56,386 nt of DNA. Origin: Candidatus Gastranaerophilales bacterium. GTDB lineage: Bacteria; Cyanobacteriota; Vampirovibrionia; Gastranaerophilales; Gastranaerophilaceae. The DNA lies in the NCBI GenBank assembly GCA_944325515.1, contig CALVAO010000014.1:1-56386 (forward strand), in the 5' to 3' direction. Position numbers and translations under genes: made by a program. This document shows, in pieces, positions 1-8,203 of this stretch (the first letter of the stretch is position 1; every line of letters starts with the position of its first letter). The notes below the pieces were generated by a model that saw only the letters and a program-made list of their open reading frames with translations, had not been told where the DNA came from and made no database searches.

Positions 1-126
1 TCTCTGACATTATTTGGAAAGTTTTATTTGATGATTAATTGTAAATTTTTCGTTACAATCAAGAGAAATATCTACTGAAACTATGCCTTGCTTTTTATGC
101 TTATTTTTTACCGGACAAGTGTGCGC

Positions 127-145
127 CCTCTCACTGCGGGAGAGG
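127..145. repeat. GC-rich intergenic hairpin, REP-like
   Basis: A 6-bp stem CCTCTC/GAGAGG encloses a 7-nt loop in an otherwise AT-rich leader. It sits in a TGCGC...GCGCA frame (about 122-164) and is followed by AAATTTG. The layout resembles the element at 29852, which reads GCGCACTCC, hairpin, then GGATTTG. It is probably a member of a small family of GC-rich intergenic repeats. It has no T-run, so it is not an obvious terminator. Confidence 0.4.
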
Positions 146-249
146 AAATTTGTATCCCTTGCGCATATTTTATTAAGCTAGAATGGAAAAACGCTCTATA
201 AACTGGCATTCTAAGACAGATTCCTATTCTTAGCAGAATTAACAATAAC

Positions 250-278
250 TTGTCATCACTATTTTGTGGTATTATAAA
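250..278 (+). promoter_or_regulatory. Sigma70-type promoter of glmU
   Basis: TTGTCA at 250-255, a 17-nt spacer and TATAAA at 273-278 form a good vegetative promoter. The predicted start of transcription is about 285, giving a short leader that contains the ribosome site AGAGGAGA before the ATG at 299. Confidence 0.65.
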
Positions 279-298
279 AGCAATAGAGGAGAAATACT

Positions 299-1579
299 AT
301 GATTAAATCAATTATTTTGGGTGCAGGGAAAGGCACAAGAATGAAGTCTGAAACACCTAAAGTTTTGCATACAATTTTTGATAAAGCACTTTTAGGATAT
401 GTTATAGAGGCAGTTAATGCAACTAATTTAGTTGATGAAAATTATATTATTGTCGGGCACCAGGCAGAAGAAGTTGAAAATTATGTAAAAACTAATTATG
501 AAAATTCTAAGTGTATTCTGCAAAATCCTCAATTAGGTACAGGGCATGCCGTCAGCATGGCACTGCCTTTTCTTAAAGACTTTGATGATGATGTTGTTAT
601 TTTATGCGGTGATACTCCATTGATTACAGCTGAAACATTAAAGGAGTTTATTGAGTATCATAAATCTGGAAATTCTGATATTACTGTAATGAGCGCTATT
701 TTTGAAAATCCTGCTAATTATGGTCGAATTATAAGAAACTCAGATAACACGCTTAATTCAATCATAGAGGAAAAAGATGCTACTGCAGAACAGAAATCTG
801 TAAACGAAATCAATGCCGGCATTTATTGTGTTAACTGGGGCAAAATTAAAACAGCCTTTTCCGAATTAAAAACAAATAATGCACAGGGGGAATACTATTT
901 AACAGATATTATTAAATGGGGTAACGAAAATAAACTTAGAGTGAATGCATACACCTTAAAAAATAATGAAGAAATCTTCGGTATAAATTCTAAAGCAAAT
1001 CTGGCAGAAGCTTACAAGCTCTTAAACAACAGAGTAATAAATAAACACCTTACTAATGGGGTTACTATAATTGATCCTTCCACAACCTGGATTAGTCCGG
1101 AAACAGAAATCGGATCAGATACTGTCATTTACCCATCCTGCTATATAAACGGAAGAAATAAGATTGGTTCCCACTGTAAAATAGGACCGTTTGCACATCT
1201 TAGAGGTGATGTCATACTGGAAGATTATGTTAAAATCGGGAATTTTGTTGAAGTTAAGAAAACAACAATTAAATCTCATACAAATGCCTGTCATTTGACA
1301 TATTTAGGCGACAGCGAAATTGGGACAAATGTAAATATTGGTGCCGGAACAATTACAGCAAATTATAATCCGCTTACAAAAGTTAAAAGTAAAACAATAA
1401 TTAAAGATAATGTAAAAATTGGTTCAAACTCGGTACTGGTAGCGCCTGTTACAATAGAAGAAGGTGCAAATGTAGGAGCTGTCGGAGTTATTACTAAAAA
1501 TATTCCCAGCTGGGCATTAGCGATAACACGCTCACCTCTTAAGATTGTTGAAAATTGGGTAAGCAGAGCTCTAAAATAA
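299..1579 (+). CDS. glmU: Bifunctional GlmU: GlcNAc-1-P uridyltransferase / GlcN-1-P acetyltransferase
   Basis: Makes UDP-N-acetylglucosamine, the cytoplasmic precursor of peptidoglycan and lipopolysaccharide, by acetylating glucosamine-1-phosphate and then uridylylating it. The N-terminal half is a nucleotidyltransferase fold with the signature LGAGKGTRM at residues 7-15 followed by PKVLH. The C-terminal half, from about residue 250, has the hexapeptide periodicity of a left-handed beta helix (IGSDTVIYPSCYI, IGPFAHLRG, IGNFVEVKK, NIGAGTI). At 426 residues it is about 30 shorter than the E. coli enzyme, mostly at the C-terminus. The ATG follows a strong AGAGGAGA site and a sigma70-like promoter. 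It converges with the glycosyltransferase gene only 2 nt away, with no hairpin between them. Confidence 0.96.
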   Translation: MIKSIILGAGKGTRMKSETPKVLHTIFDKALLGYVIEAVNATNLVDENYIIVGHQAEEVENYVKTNYENSKCILQNPQLGTGHAVSMALPFLKDFDDDVVILCGDTPLITAETLKEFIEYHKSGNSDITVMSAIFENPANYGRIIRNSDNTLNSIIEEKDATAEQKSVNEINAGIYCVNWGKIKTAFSELKTNNAQGEYYLTDIIKWGNENKLRVNAYTLKNNEEIFGINSKANLAEAYKLLNNRVINKHLTNGVTIIDPSTTWISPETEIGSDTVIYPSCYINGRNKIGSHCKIGPFAHLRGDVILEDYVKIGNFVEVKKTTIKSHTNACHLTYLGDSEIGTNVNIGAGTITANYNPLTKVKSKTIIKDNVKIGSNSVLVAPVTIEEGANVGAVGVITKNIPSWALAITRSPLKIVENWVSRALK

Positions 1580-1581
1580 GA

Positions 1582-2265
1582 TTAATCCGTAAAACGGTAC
1601 TTCAATAACGCCCATATAGCATGCACACCGTCTTTCCAGGTAATTTTTTTACCTTCAGCAGTTTTACGAGCATTATACGAAATAGGGACTTCCATAAAAC
1701 GAGCATTCTTTTTAAGCACTTTAGCCGTAATTTCGGGTTCAAAATCAAAACGATTTGATTTTATTGTAATATCACGGATAAAATCACTGCGAAAAGCCTT
1801 ATAACAGGTTTCCATATCTGTAAGATATGTTCCGTAGAGTACACGGGTTAAATATGTAAGCGTTATATTAGCAAGATAACTTAATAACAGGAATTTACCA
1901 TTGTTTCTTGTGTCTGCTAAGCGTGAGCCGTAAACAACATCCGCAGAATTCGTTGCAATTAAATTCACAAGAGGTTTATAGTCCGCTGGATTGTATTCTA
2001 AATCTGCATCTTGAATTATAATAATATCTCCTGTTGCTTGACAGAATCCGGTCCTCAATGCGGCTCCTTTCCCCATATTTCTGCTGTGATAAAAGACCTT
2101 ATAGGGAAGTGTCGGATACAATTCTTTAGTACCGTCCGTAGAATCATCGTCAACAAGAATAATTTCTTTTTCCAAACCAAAATCCACAGCCTCAACCTGC
2201 TTTAAAATTTCAAGTAACGAATCTTTTTCATTATAGACAGGTATTAAAATTGATACTTTATTCAA
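1582..2265 (-). CDS. Family 2 glycosyltransferase, dolichol-phosphate-mannose-synthase-like
   Basis: A GT-A fold glycosyltransferase that probably moves a sugar from a nucleotide or polyprenyl donor onto a lipid carrier or cell-wall glycan. Visible motifs are SILIPVYNEKDSL at the N-terminus, IILVDDDSTDGT, QDADLEYNP (the metal-binding DxD region) and GSRLA. There is no C-terminal membrane segment, so it is a single-domain cytoplasmic enzyme. The start chosen is TTG at 2265, 227 aa, because GAGGAG lies 5-6 nt upstream. A longer frame from a TTG at 2322 has no ribosome site and its extra 19 residues do not look like the family. The acceptor cannot be deduced. Confidence 0.85.
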   Translation of the reverse strand: MNKVSILIPVYNEKDSLLEILKQVEAVDFGLEKEIILVDDDSTDGTKELYPTLPYKVFYHSRNMGKGAALRTGFCQATGDIIIIQDADLEYNPADYKPLVNLIATNSADVVYGSRLADTRNNGKFLLLSYLANITLTYLTRVLYGTYLTDMETCYKAFRSDFIRDITIKSNRFDFEPEITAKVLKKNARFMEVPISYNARKTAEGKKITWKDGVHAIWALLKYRFTD

Positions 2266-2366
2266 AACACTCTCCTCTGCTATCCTATTATCAATGTATT
2301 TATTAATACACCCCTTTGCCAAAATACTAAATTTATTATATCATATAATAAACAGAAGAGGGTTAA

Positions 2367-4034
2367 ATGACTTTAGAGAATTTTATTTACGAATCTGTTT
2401 CAGAAATCCTAAACGGCGAGTATGAAAAAGTAAGAGAGAGGATTGAAAAACATAAAGAGATTTATCTTGATGACACGGCAATCTGTTTCTGTCTGCTTGC
2501 CTTTGCAGCTTTTATCAAAAAGGATAATAACAGCTTTTACCAGTTTATGAATGATGCATCATTTCTGGTCGAACAAACAAAAGATGTTATTACGCAAATT
2601 TTGCATGAAATGGTTCTGGGGTACATAAATTTCAGCGAGAAAAATACAAATTTATATGCAATTAACTATAATAAGGCGCGAAAGTTATCCATAAAAAATC
2701 AAAAAACTGATTTTTTTGAAAAACTTAATGCTCTGTTAAAATGCCCGCCGATAAGCCACTACAACCTGCACAATCAGACAAAAGACCCTCTTATAGCTCT
2801 TGTAAACATAGGGCAGGCGGTTGCAGCAGAAAAAGACATAGATTTACTGATTAAGACCATTGCGGAAGAAACTAAAACTGCGATGAATGCTGACAGATGC
2901 ACAATATATCTATATGACAAAGAAAATAATGAGCTTTATTCAAAAGTAGCAACAGGTCTTGATACAAAAGAGCTGCGGATTCCAGCAGATAAAGGGCTTG
3001 CAGGGCATGTTCTCAAAACAGGAGAAACTATTAACATAAAAGATGCATATAGCGATTCTAGATTTAATCCGGATGTTGATAAAAAAACAGGATACAGAAC
3101 AAAAACAATATTGTGCATGCCTATAAAGAATTTTAACCAGGAAATTATAGGTGTATTTCAAGTTCTAAATAAGTTTGATGAATACTTTACTCCGGATGAT
3201 GAGGATCTCTTGATTGCAATAGCATCAAGCGCAGGGATTTCTCTGGAAAATGCCCGATTATTTGAAAGACAAAGAAAACTTCTGGAAGAACAAAAAATTG
3301 TCTTGGATAGTTTTATTGAAACTCTTGCAACATCTATCGATGCAAGGGATAAGATAACAGCAGGTCACTCGTCCAGAGTTAAAATGTTTGCAACACTTAT
3401 TGCTCAAGAATTCGGAATGGAACAAAATGATATTTATATTCTAGAAAAAGCAGCAGCATTGCATGATATAGGCAAGATAGGAATCAGAGATTCTGTTCTG
3501 CAAAAAGAAGGCAAATTAACGCCGGAGGAATACAAGCATATTCAAGAACATGTTGAAATAACACATCATATTCTGGAAAAAATCCACATGTCAAAAGATT
3601 TTCAACAAATAACAGAAATTGCCTGTTCACATCATGAAAAATATGACGGTTCCGGTTATTACAGACATCTAAAAGGTGAAGAAATTCCTTTTGGAGGCAG
3701 AATACTTGCTGTTTCAGATGTTTTTGACGCAATAACCTCAAAACGCCACTACCGTGATAAAATGCCGATAGAAAAAGTTATTGATATAATTAAAAATGGA
3801 GCAGGCACACACTTTGACCCAAATGTTGTAGATAAATTTCTGGCAATAAAACTCAATAAAATCGTCGGTGTATTTGTAACAGAAACACATATGACAATTG
3901 ATAAAGAAGATTTAAAAACATTAGAAAAATATAACCTACTTGATTTATATTACTCAATAGTAAATAATTGTAGTAATAAGTTGTTAGAAGTGTTTAATAA
4001 ATATTATGTAGGCATAGATTTAGAGCATGAATAA
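2367..4034 (+). CDS. GAF domain / HD-GYP domain signalling protein
   Basis: A cytoplasmic sensor-effector with three parts. Residues 1-135 are an alpha-helical, TPR-like region. A GAF domain spans about 150-305 (DADRCTIYLYDKE, PADKGLAGHV, ILCMPI). An HD-GYP phosphohydrolase domain spans about 315-500. HD-GYP domains typically hydrolyse cyclic di-GMP or related dinucleotides. The metal-binding HD is intact at H366-D367 (LHDIGKIGIRD), and HHEKYDGSG is present. The name-giving GYP reads GYY near residue 432, a variant whose activity is uncertain. It heads an operon: its stop overlaps the next gene by 8 nt. GAAGAGGG precedes the ATG. Confidence 0.9.
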   Translation: MTLENFIYESVSEILNGEYEKVRERIEKHKEIYLDDTAICFCLLAFAAFIKKDNNSFYQFMNDASFLVEQTKDVITQILHEMVLGYINFSEKNTNLYAINYNKARKLSIKNQKTDFFEKLNALLKCPPISHYNLHNQTKDPLIALVNIGQAVAAEKDIDLLIKTIAEETKTAMNADRCTIYLYDKENNELYSKVATGLDTKELRIPADKGLAGHVLKTGETINIKDAYSDSRFNPDVDKKTGYRTKTILCMPIKNFNQEIIGVFQVLNKFDEYFTPDDEDLLIAIASSAGISLENARLFERQRKLLEEQKIVLDSFIETLATSIDARDKITAGHSSRVKMFATLIAQEFGMEQNDIYILEKAAALHDIGKIGIRDSVLQKEGKLTPEEYKHIQEHVEITHHILEKIHMSKDFQQITEIACSHHEKYDGSGYYRHLKGEEIPFGGRILAVSDVFDAITSKRHYRDKMPIEKVIDIIKNGAGTHFDPNVVDKFLAIKLNKIVGVFVTETHMTIDKEDLKTLEKYNLLDLYYSIVNNCSNKLLEVFNKYYVGIDLEHE

Positions 4035-5547
4035 GGTTTTTATAATAACAGTATTAATATTATCTTCAATCACCGCATCCTATGCGGCAGACAACGCTGC
4101 TGTTAAACCGCTTAAAATAAAAGCTGAAACGAATTCGGCGAATATGGATATGGTAGTTAAAGATAATTTTATTAAAGCTAAATATGCATCTGCAGAAAAC
4201 CGATTTGCCCAGAGTAATGTTAAAGCTTCATATGATGATTTTAATGATTTAATCCAAAGAACTGCGCATGATGATTACGTATTTTTGGTTTATGCAGGGA
4301 AAATGGCTGAATACGGTTTTTTTGACCTGTCTGCTGCCCTCATAAAAAAACTTGATGCCAATGGTTTTACAAAACCATATAGCGAAGATATAAAAAAATT
4401 CTATTATCCATCCGGAATGGTTGCTCAAAAGGATTTAATATATCTTGCAGATGCATATTCCAACATAATGTATAATAATATGGCAATTGAAACTACATCG
4501 GAGCTTTTGAACAATAGTCAGACTTCTGACAGTGATTATAAAAACTACTTGATAGCTCTGGGGTATTATAAATCAAACAACTTAAATCAAGCCTTAAAAT
4601 ATATAGATTATGCCTTGAAACAAAATGATAACAACTGTATTAATTATCTATCATTAAAGGCTAAAATACTGGCTGATATGAATAAAACAAAACAAGCCTT
4701 AAAGCTTTTGGATAAGATAAAAAAAGTACAGTTCAATACAGTAGATTTTCAGACAAAAATCTGTGCCATAGAAGAATACATTTTGTATAAAACTTCAAAA
4801 GATGCACCTTTACAGGATTATCATCTAGCCTACTACTATCATCTGCAGGGGAAAAGCCTTCTGGCAACGAAAGTGCTGCAGTCTGCAGTACTACAAGCAA
4901 AACAATATAGCCCTTTAATATTTTCACTTCTTGGCAAAATCTACTACGAAAATGACGAACCGCTAAAGGCAATGGAATTTGCAGGACGTGCATACAAAGA
5001 AGATAACGATAACTATATTGCAGCCATTACTCTTGCTGACTTAAACTATGATAACAGAAATTACAAAGAAGCTTTAAAATACTATAAGAAAGCAAGAAAA
5101 CTAACCAGAGATGCCGAGCCTTCGATAGGACTTGCAAATACTTATCTGGCACTGGAAAATGATAAAAAATCTAAAAAAATGTATGAAAAATTACTAAAGA
5201 AATATAATAATGATGAAGAACTACTGGTTGACTCGCTTAAAGTTTTCCCTCAAAATTCAGATTACTACCTGCCAAGAGCCGTTTCTATGGATATAACAAA
5301 CAATGATTTATGGCTGGGACTTGCTAATTTGGCAATAAGAGATAAAAATTTTAATATGGCAGCCACTTATCTAAACAATTCTTATTATATTGACTCTAAT
5401 AATTTTAAATATTATTATTATCTAAGCTTAGTTTTAAGAGCAAAAGGGGATATTGAACTTGCTAATCAATCTTTAATAAGGTGCTCTAGACTAAATTCAG
5501 ATTATGCAGCAGATGTAAATCCGGGACATAGTATTTATGAAGAATAA
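4027..5547 (+). CDS. Exported TPR-repeat protein
   Basis: A 506-residue protein with a clear signal peptide (MNKVFIITVLILSSITASYA, cleavage expected after residue 20) and then helix-turn-helix repeats of the tetratricopeptide type. The repeats are strongest from residue 170 to 480 (NYLIALGYYKSNNLNQAL, AAITLADLNYDNRNYKEAL). It should sit in the periplasm or on the outer surface as a protein-protein scaffold. There is no enzymatic motif. It overlaps the HD-GYP gene upstream and the response-regulator gene downstream, so all are probably translated from one message. This may couple an envelope cue to the regulators, but that is inference from position only. Confidence 0.75.
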   Translation: MNKVFIITVLILSSITASYAADNAAVKPLKIKAETNSANMDMVVKDNFIKAKYASAENRFAQSNVKASYDDFNDLIQRTAHDDYVFLVYAGKMAEYGFFDLSAALIKKLDANGFTKPYSEDIKKFYYPSGMVAQKDLIYLADAYSNIMYNNMAIETTSELLNNSQTSDSDYKNYLIALGYYKSNNLNQALKYIDYALKQNDNNCINYLSLKAKILADMNKTKQALKLLDKIKKVQFNTVDFQTKICAIEEYILYKTSKDAPLQDYHLAYYYHLQGKSLLATKVLQSAVLQAKQYSPLIFSLLGKIYYENDEPLKAMEFAGRAYKEDNDNYIAAITLADLNYDNRNYKEALKYYKKARKLTRDAEPSIGLANTYLALENDKKSKKMYEKLLKKYNNDEELLVDSLKVFPQNSDYYLPRAVSMDITNNDLWLGLANLAIRDKNFNMAATYLNNSYYIDSNNFKYYYYLSLVLRAKGDIELANQSLIRCSRLNSDYAADVNPGHSIYEE

Positions 5548-6184
5548 TATCTTAATAATTGAAGACCATGAATTAACACGCTTCGGACTAAAAACAGCAT
5601 TTGAAGTGTGTGATTTTATTGACAAAATCTATGAGGCAGAATCTGCTGAAAAAGGTATCGAAATTGCTTCTGCTCAAGATATAAATTTAATCATTATGGA
5701 TCTGGGGCTTCCTTGTATGAACGGGATTGATGCCACTAAAAAAATTAAAGCTTTAAACAAAGACATTAAAATAGTAATTTTAACATCACATAATGATGAT
5801 TCGGAAGTAATAAACAGTTTAAAAGCCGGAGCGAATGCTTATTGTTCCAAAGAAATTAATCCGAAACGTTTAATACAGGTTGTGCAGTCAGTTCTTGACG
5901 GGGCGGCGTGGTTTGATCCTTCTATTTCACATATAGTTTTAGAAGCTGCAACAAAAGCACAGGGTAATGAACCTGTTAAGCCGGAAAAAAACTACGGACT
6001 AACAAGCCGTGAAGCTCAGATTTTAAAACTTATAACAGAAGGTTACAGCAACATCGAAATTGCCAAAGAACTTTTTGTAAGTATAAACACAACAAAAGCT
6101 CATGTGGCAAGCATATTGCAAAAATTGGAAGTAGATGATAGACTACAAGCAGCATTAAAAGCTTTAAAGGAGAAAATAGTATAA
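5537..6184 (+). CDS. NarL/FixJ-type response regulator
   Basis: A 215-residue two-domain transcription regulator. The receiver domain (about 1-120) has the acidic residue D10, phospho-acceptor D55 (IIMDLGLP), the switch threonine in ILTSH and the lysine in CSKEI. The LuxR-type DNA-binding domain occupies about 148-213 (LTSREAQILKLITEGYSNIEIA, then VSINTTKAHVASILQKL). All receiver key residues are present, so it is expected to be phosphorylated. No intact histidine kinase lies in the window. It starts inside the end of the TPR gene and ends directly against the next regulator. Confidence 0.93.
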   Translation: MKNNILIIEDHELTRFGLKTAFEVCDFIDKIYEAESAEKGIEIASAQDINLIIMDLGLPCMNGIDATKKIKALNKDIKIVILTSHNDDSEVINSLKAGANAYCSKEINPKRLIQVVQSVLDGAAWFDPSISHIVLEAATKAQGNEPVKPEKNYGLTSREAQILKLITEGYSNIEIAKELFVSINTTKAHVASILQKLEVDDRLQAALKALKEKIV

Positions 6185-6811
6185 ATGGGCGGACTCGCTT
6201 CTATATTAGTAGTAGATGACAATCCAAAATATCTTTCAGATGCGCTTCCAATGTATGGATATGATGTTACCGTGGCAAAAGACGGGCTTGAAGCACTAAA
6301 AGTTTTGGACAGCAAAGATGGTGCTTTTGATTTAATACTGCTTGATGTAATGATGCCTAATATGGATGGCTGGGATACATTAAAAGCCATAAGAAATAAT
6401 AAAAAGATTAAATATATCCCCGTAATTATGATTACAGCAGTAAGTGAAGAGCAGAAAGTTGTTTCTGGATTAAAAATAGGTGCTGATGATTACATTGTAA
6501 AACCTTTTATTCTGCCGAATTTGCTTGCCAGAATTGAAGCAGTGCTACGCAGATGCCAGTGGCAGAAAGAAGCTCAATCTACGAAAGAAAAGACTTTAAA
6601 TAAAAATGTTAACATCGATGCATTGACTCCAAAAGAAAAGGAAGTTCTTGCCTTCGTCGCTAAAGGTGCAAGCAATCAAGAAATTGCAGATAAACTCTTT
6701 GTAAGAGATGTTACAGTAAAGACACATTTAAATAGTATTTTTAAAAAACTAAAAGTTACAAACAGAACACAGGCTGTTCTGCTTGCTATGCAGATGAACT
6801 TAATCAGTTAG
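6185..6811 (+). CDS. Response regulator, OmpR-like receiver with LuxR-type DNA-binding domain
   Basis: A 208-residue regulator. The receiver domain has D11-D12, phospho-acceptor D54 (LILLDVMMP), T84 and K106 (DDYIVKPF). The KPF ending is typical of OmpR-class receivers, yet the output domain (about 143-205) is LuxR-type (LTPKEKEVLAFVAKGASNQEIA, then VTVKTHLNSIFKKLKV). Its ATG abuts the stop of the preceding regulator, and AAGGAG lies about 12 nt upstream. Two consecutive LuxR-type regulators in one operon may act as a cascade or a heterodimer, but the sequence does not show which. Confidence 0.92.
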   Translation: MGGLASILVVDDNPKYLSDALPMYGYDVTVAKDGLEALKVLDSKDGAFDLILLDVMMPNMDGWDTLKAIRNNKKIKYIPVIMITAVSEEQKVVSGLKIGADDYIVKPFILPNLLARIEAVLRRCQWQKEAQSTKEKTLNKNVNIDALTPKEKEVLAFVAKGASNQEIADKLFVRDVTVKTHLNSIFKKLKVTNRTQAVLLAMQMNLIS

Positions 6812-6819
6812 GAGATAAT

Positions 6820-7347
6820 ATGTTATCAAAAGAAGAATTAACAAATTTAATATTAACGGATATTGATGCTTTTAATGCAGAACTAGCAGGGACAAAGGAG
6901 GGCGTTGATTTAAGCGAAACGGATTTTTCTAATTCCAATCTGGAAGGAGCAGAATTTGTTAATGTAGATTTAACATCATCTTCTTTTGCAGATTCTCACT
7001 TAACAGGCGTAAAATTTGAAGCCTGTGATTTGACATCCGTTGATTTTACCAGAGCTAATTTGGTTGAATGTTCGTTTGACGGCTCAATCCTTAATGGCAC
7101 TGACTTCAGCTATTCTAAAGCTGATTATTGTAATTTCTCGGAAGCAGACCTTGCCGGCTCTGTATTTCAAGGCGCAGACCTGTCCAATTCAGATTTGTCA
7201 TCTGCAGAAAACTTGAGTGCATGCCGATTTGATGAAGAAACTGTATGGCCGGATAATGAATATTTGCCGGAAGAATTTGACTCGCAGTATGCTTCTGACC
7301 TATCTTCGCTTCAAGATGAGGATGATTATCAGCAGTCCGATTATTAA
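6820..7347 (+). CDS. Pentapeptide-repeat protein
   Basis: A 175-residue protein. Residues 28-130 carry A(D/N)LxX-type pentapeptide repeats (LSETDFSNSNLEGAEF, FTRANLVECSF, DLAGSVFQGADLSNSDL) that fold into a right-handed quadrilateral beta helix. The acidic tail (residues 140-175, rich in D, E and S) has no known motif. No signal peptide is seen, so it should be cytoplasmic. It follows the second response regulator by 8 nt with AGGAGATAAT before the ATG, making it the fifth gene of the signalling operon. Pentapeptide proteins often bind protein partners or gyrase; the role here is unknown. Confidence 0.85.
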   Translation: MLSKEELTNLILTDIDAFNAELAGTKEGVDLSETDFSNSNLEGAEFVNVDLTSSSFADSHLTGVKFEACDLTSVDFTRANLVECSFDGSILNGTDFSYSKADYCNFSEADLAGSVFQGADLSNSDLSSAENLSACRFDEETVWPDNEYLPEEFDSQYASDLSSLQDEDDYQQSDY

Positions 7348-7436
7348 TTGTTACAATAAATTTACATATATACTTGTAAAATAAAACCTTTTAAGGTACA
7401 CTTTTATTACACTGGTAGAAAGAAGGAAATAGAATT

Positions 7437-7628
7437 ATGTCAAAACAATGTGAAGTATGCGGTAAAAAGCCTTTAAAAGCAGCAAAATTAACATTTTCTC
7501 ATAAACAAATTGTAAAAAGACAAACTCCAAATTTACAAGAAATAAGAGTTAATGTAAACGGTCAAGCAAAAAAAATGACAGTATGTACTTCTTGCTTAAA
7601 AGCCGGTAAAGTACAAAAGGCTGTTTAA
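7437..7628 (+). CDS. rpmB: Ribosomal protein bL28
   Basis: A 63-residue large-subunit ribosomal protein. It opens with SKQCEVCGKKP and has a second CTSC pair near residue 51, giving a four-cysteine zinc-binding form of L28. The middle part (TFSHKQIVKRQTPNLQEIRV) is the conserved rRNA-contact region. AAGAAGGAAATAG precedes the ATG. It stands alone: the gene is closed by a strong intrinsic terminator starting 20 nt after the stop. Confidence 0.95.
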   Translation: MSKQCEVCGKKPLKAAKLTFSHKQIVKRQTPNLQEIRVNVNGQAKKMTVCTSCLKAGKVQKAV

Positions 7629-7648
7629 TACTAAGTTAAAATTTAAAC

Positions 7649-7684
7649 AAAAGCCGCAGAGTAAATAAATACTCTGCGGCTTTT
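7649..7684 (+). terminator. Intrinsic terminator after rpmB
   Basis: A perfect 15-bp stem (arms 7649-7663 and 7670-7684, core GCCGCAGAGTA/TACTCTGCGGC) with a 6-nt loop ends in TTTTGTT. It is symmetric, with A-rich and T-rich ends. Confidence 0.9.
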
Positions 7685-7689
7685 GTTAA

Positions 7690-7756
7690 GTTTTGTAACA
7701 AAATTTTATCTTTGTGAAATTCATTACTTTTTAAATACTTTTTATATATGTAAGAT
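7690..7756 (+). promoter_or_regulatory. Three-block upstream element, copy A
   Basis: Three blocks lie before the 98-aa gene: GTTTTGTAACAAA at 7690, TTTGTGAAAT at 7711 and ACTTTTTATATATGTAAGAT at 7737-7756. The same blocks with the same 21- and 26-nt offsets occur at 27558-27624. The third block contains TATATATG followed by TAAGAT and ends 24 nt before the ATG, so it probably holds the -10 region. The two upstream blocks may be activator or sigma contacts. Confidence 0.65.
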
Positions 7757-7779
7757 GAAAACAATAAGGAGCCAAAATC

Positions 7780-8076
7780 ATGTCAACTAATATTAATGCA
7801 AATGTTCTAAAAAACTTTATAGTAGATACTATAGGTTCTACAAAATTAACTGCTTCTCAAGCTCAGAAGTATGATATTGATGCCGATAAATATACAGAGG
7901 CTAATAAAGATGAAAATACATATCTTGAACTCGATGAAATATTAGAAGATTCAGATTTGTATGAACAGTTTGCAACAATGTATGTTGAAGAACAAGATAA
8001 AGAAGCGTCTGTAGACGCAGAGAAAGAGAAAGAAGAAGAGGCTAAAGTAAAAGAGAAAAATGAGAGCGGAGTATAA
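7780..8076 (+). CDS. Small acidic protein, unknown function
   Basis: A 98-residue protein that I do not recognise. The first 65 residues look folded (ANVLKNFIVDTIGSTKLTASQAQKYDID) and the last 33 are a charged E/K-rich helix. There is no signal peptide, membrane segment or cysteine. AAGGAG lies 9 nt before the ATG, and a terminator follows, so it is a single-gene unit. The upstream region shares a three-block element with the unrelated 147-aa gene at 27644, which suggests common control. Real coding is supported by the ribosome site, promoter element and terminator. Confidence 0.7.
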   Translation: MSTNINANVLKNFIVDTIGSTKLTASQAQKYDIDADKYTEANKDENTYLELDEILEDSDLYEQFATMYVEEQDKEASVDAEKEKEEEAKVKEKNESGV

Positions 8077-8104
8077 GAAAATAATTTTAATAAGGTAATT
8101 TATA

Positions 8105-8126
8105 CGGGACCACGGTCCCGTTTTTT
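8105..8126 (+). terminator. Intrinsic terminator after the 98-aa gene
   Basis: The 7-bp arms CGGGACC/GGTCCCG are followed by TTTTTT at 8121-8126. It lies 28 nt after the stop codon at 8076. Confidence 0.85.
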
Positions 8127-8203
8127 ATTACTTAAACCAAATTTTACTAGGCGTAACACATCAGTAGCACAGTGTAAGTTATACGGTCCACACAAAAGCT
8201 ATA

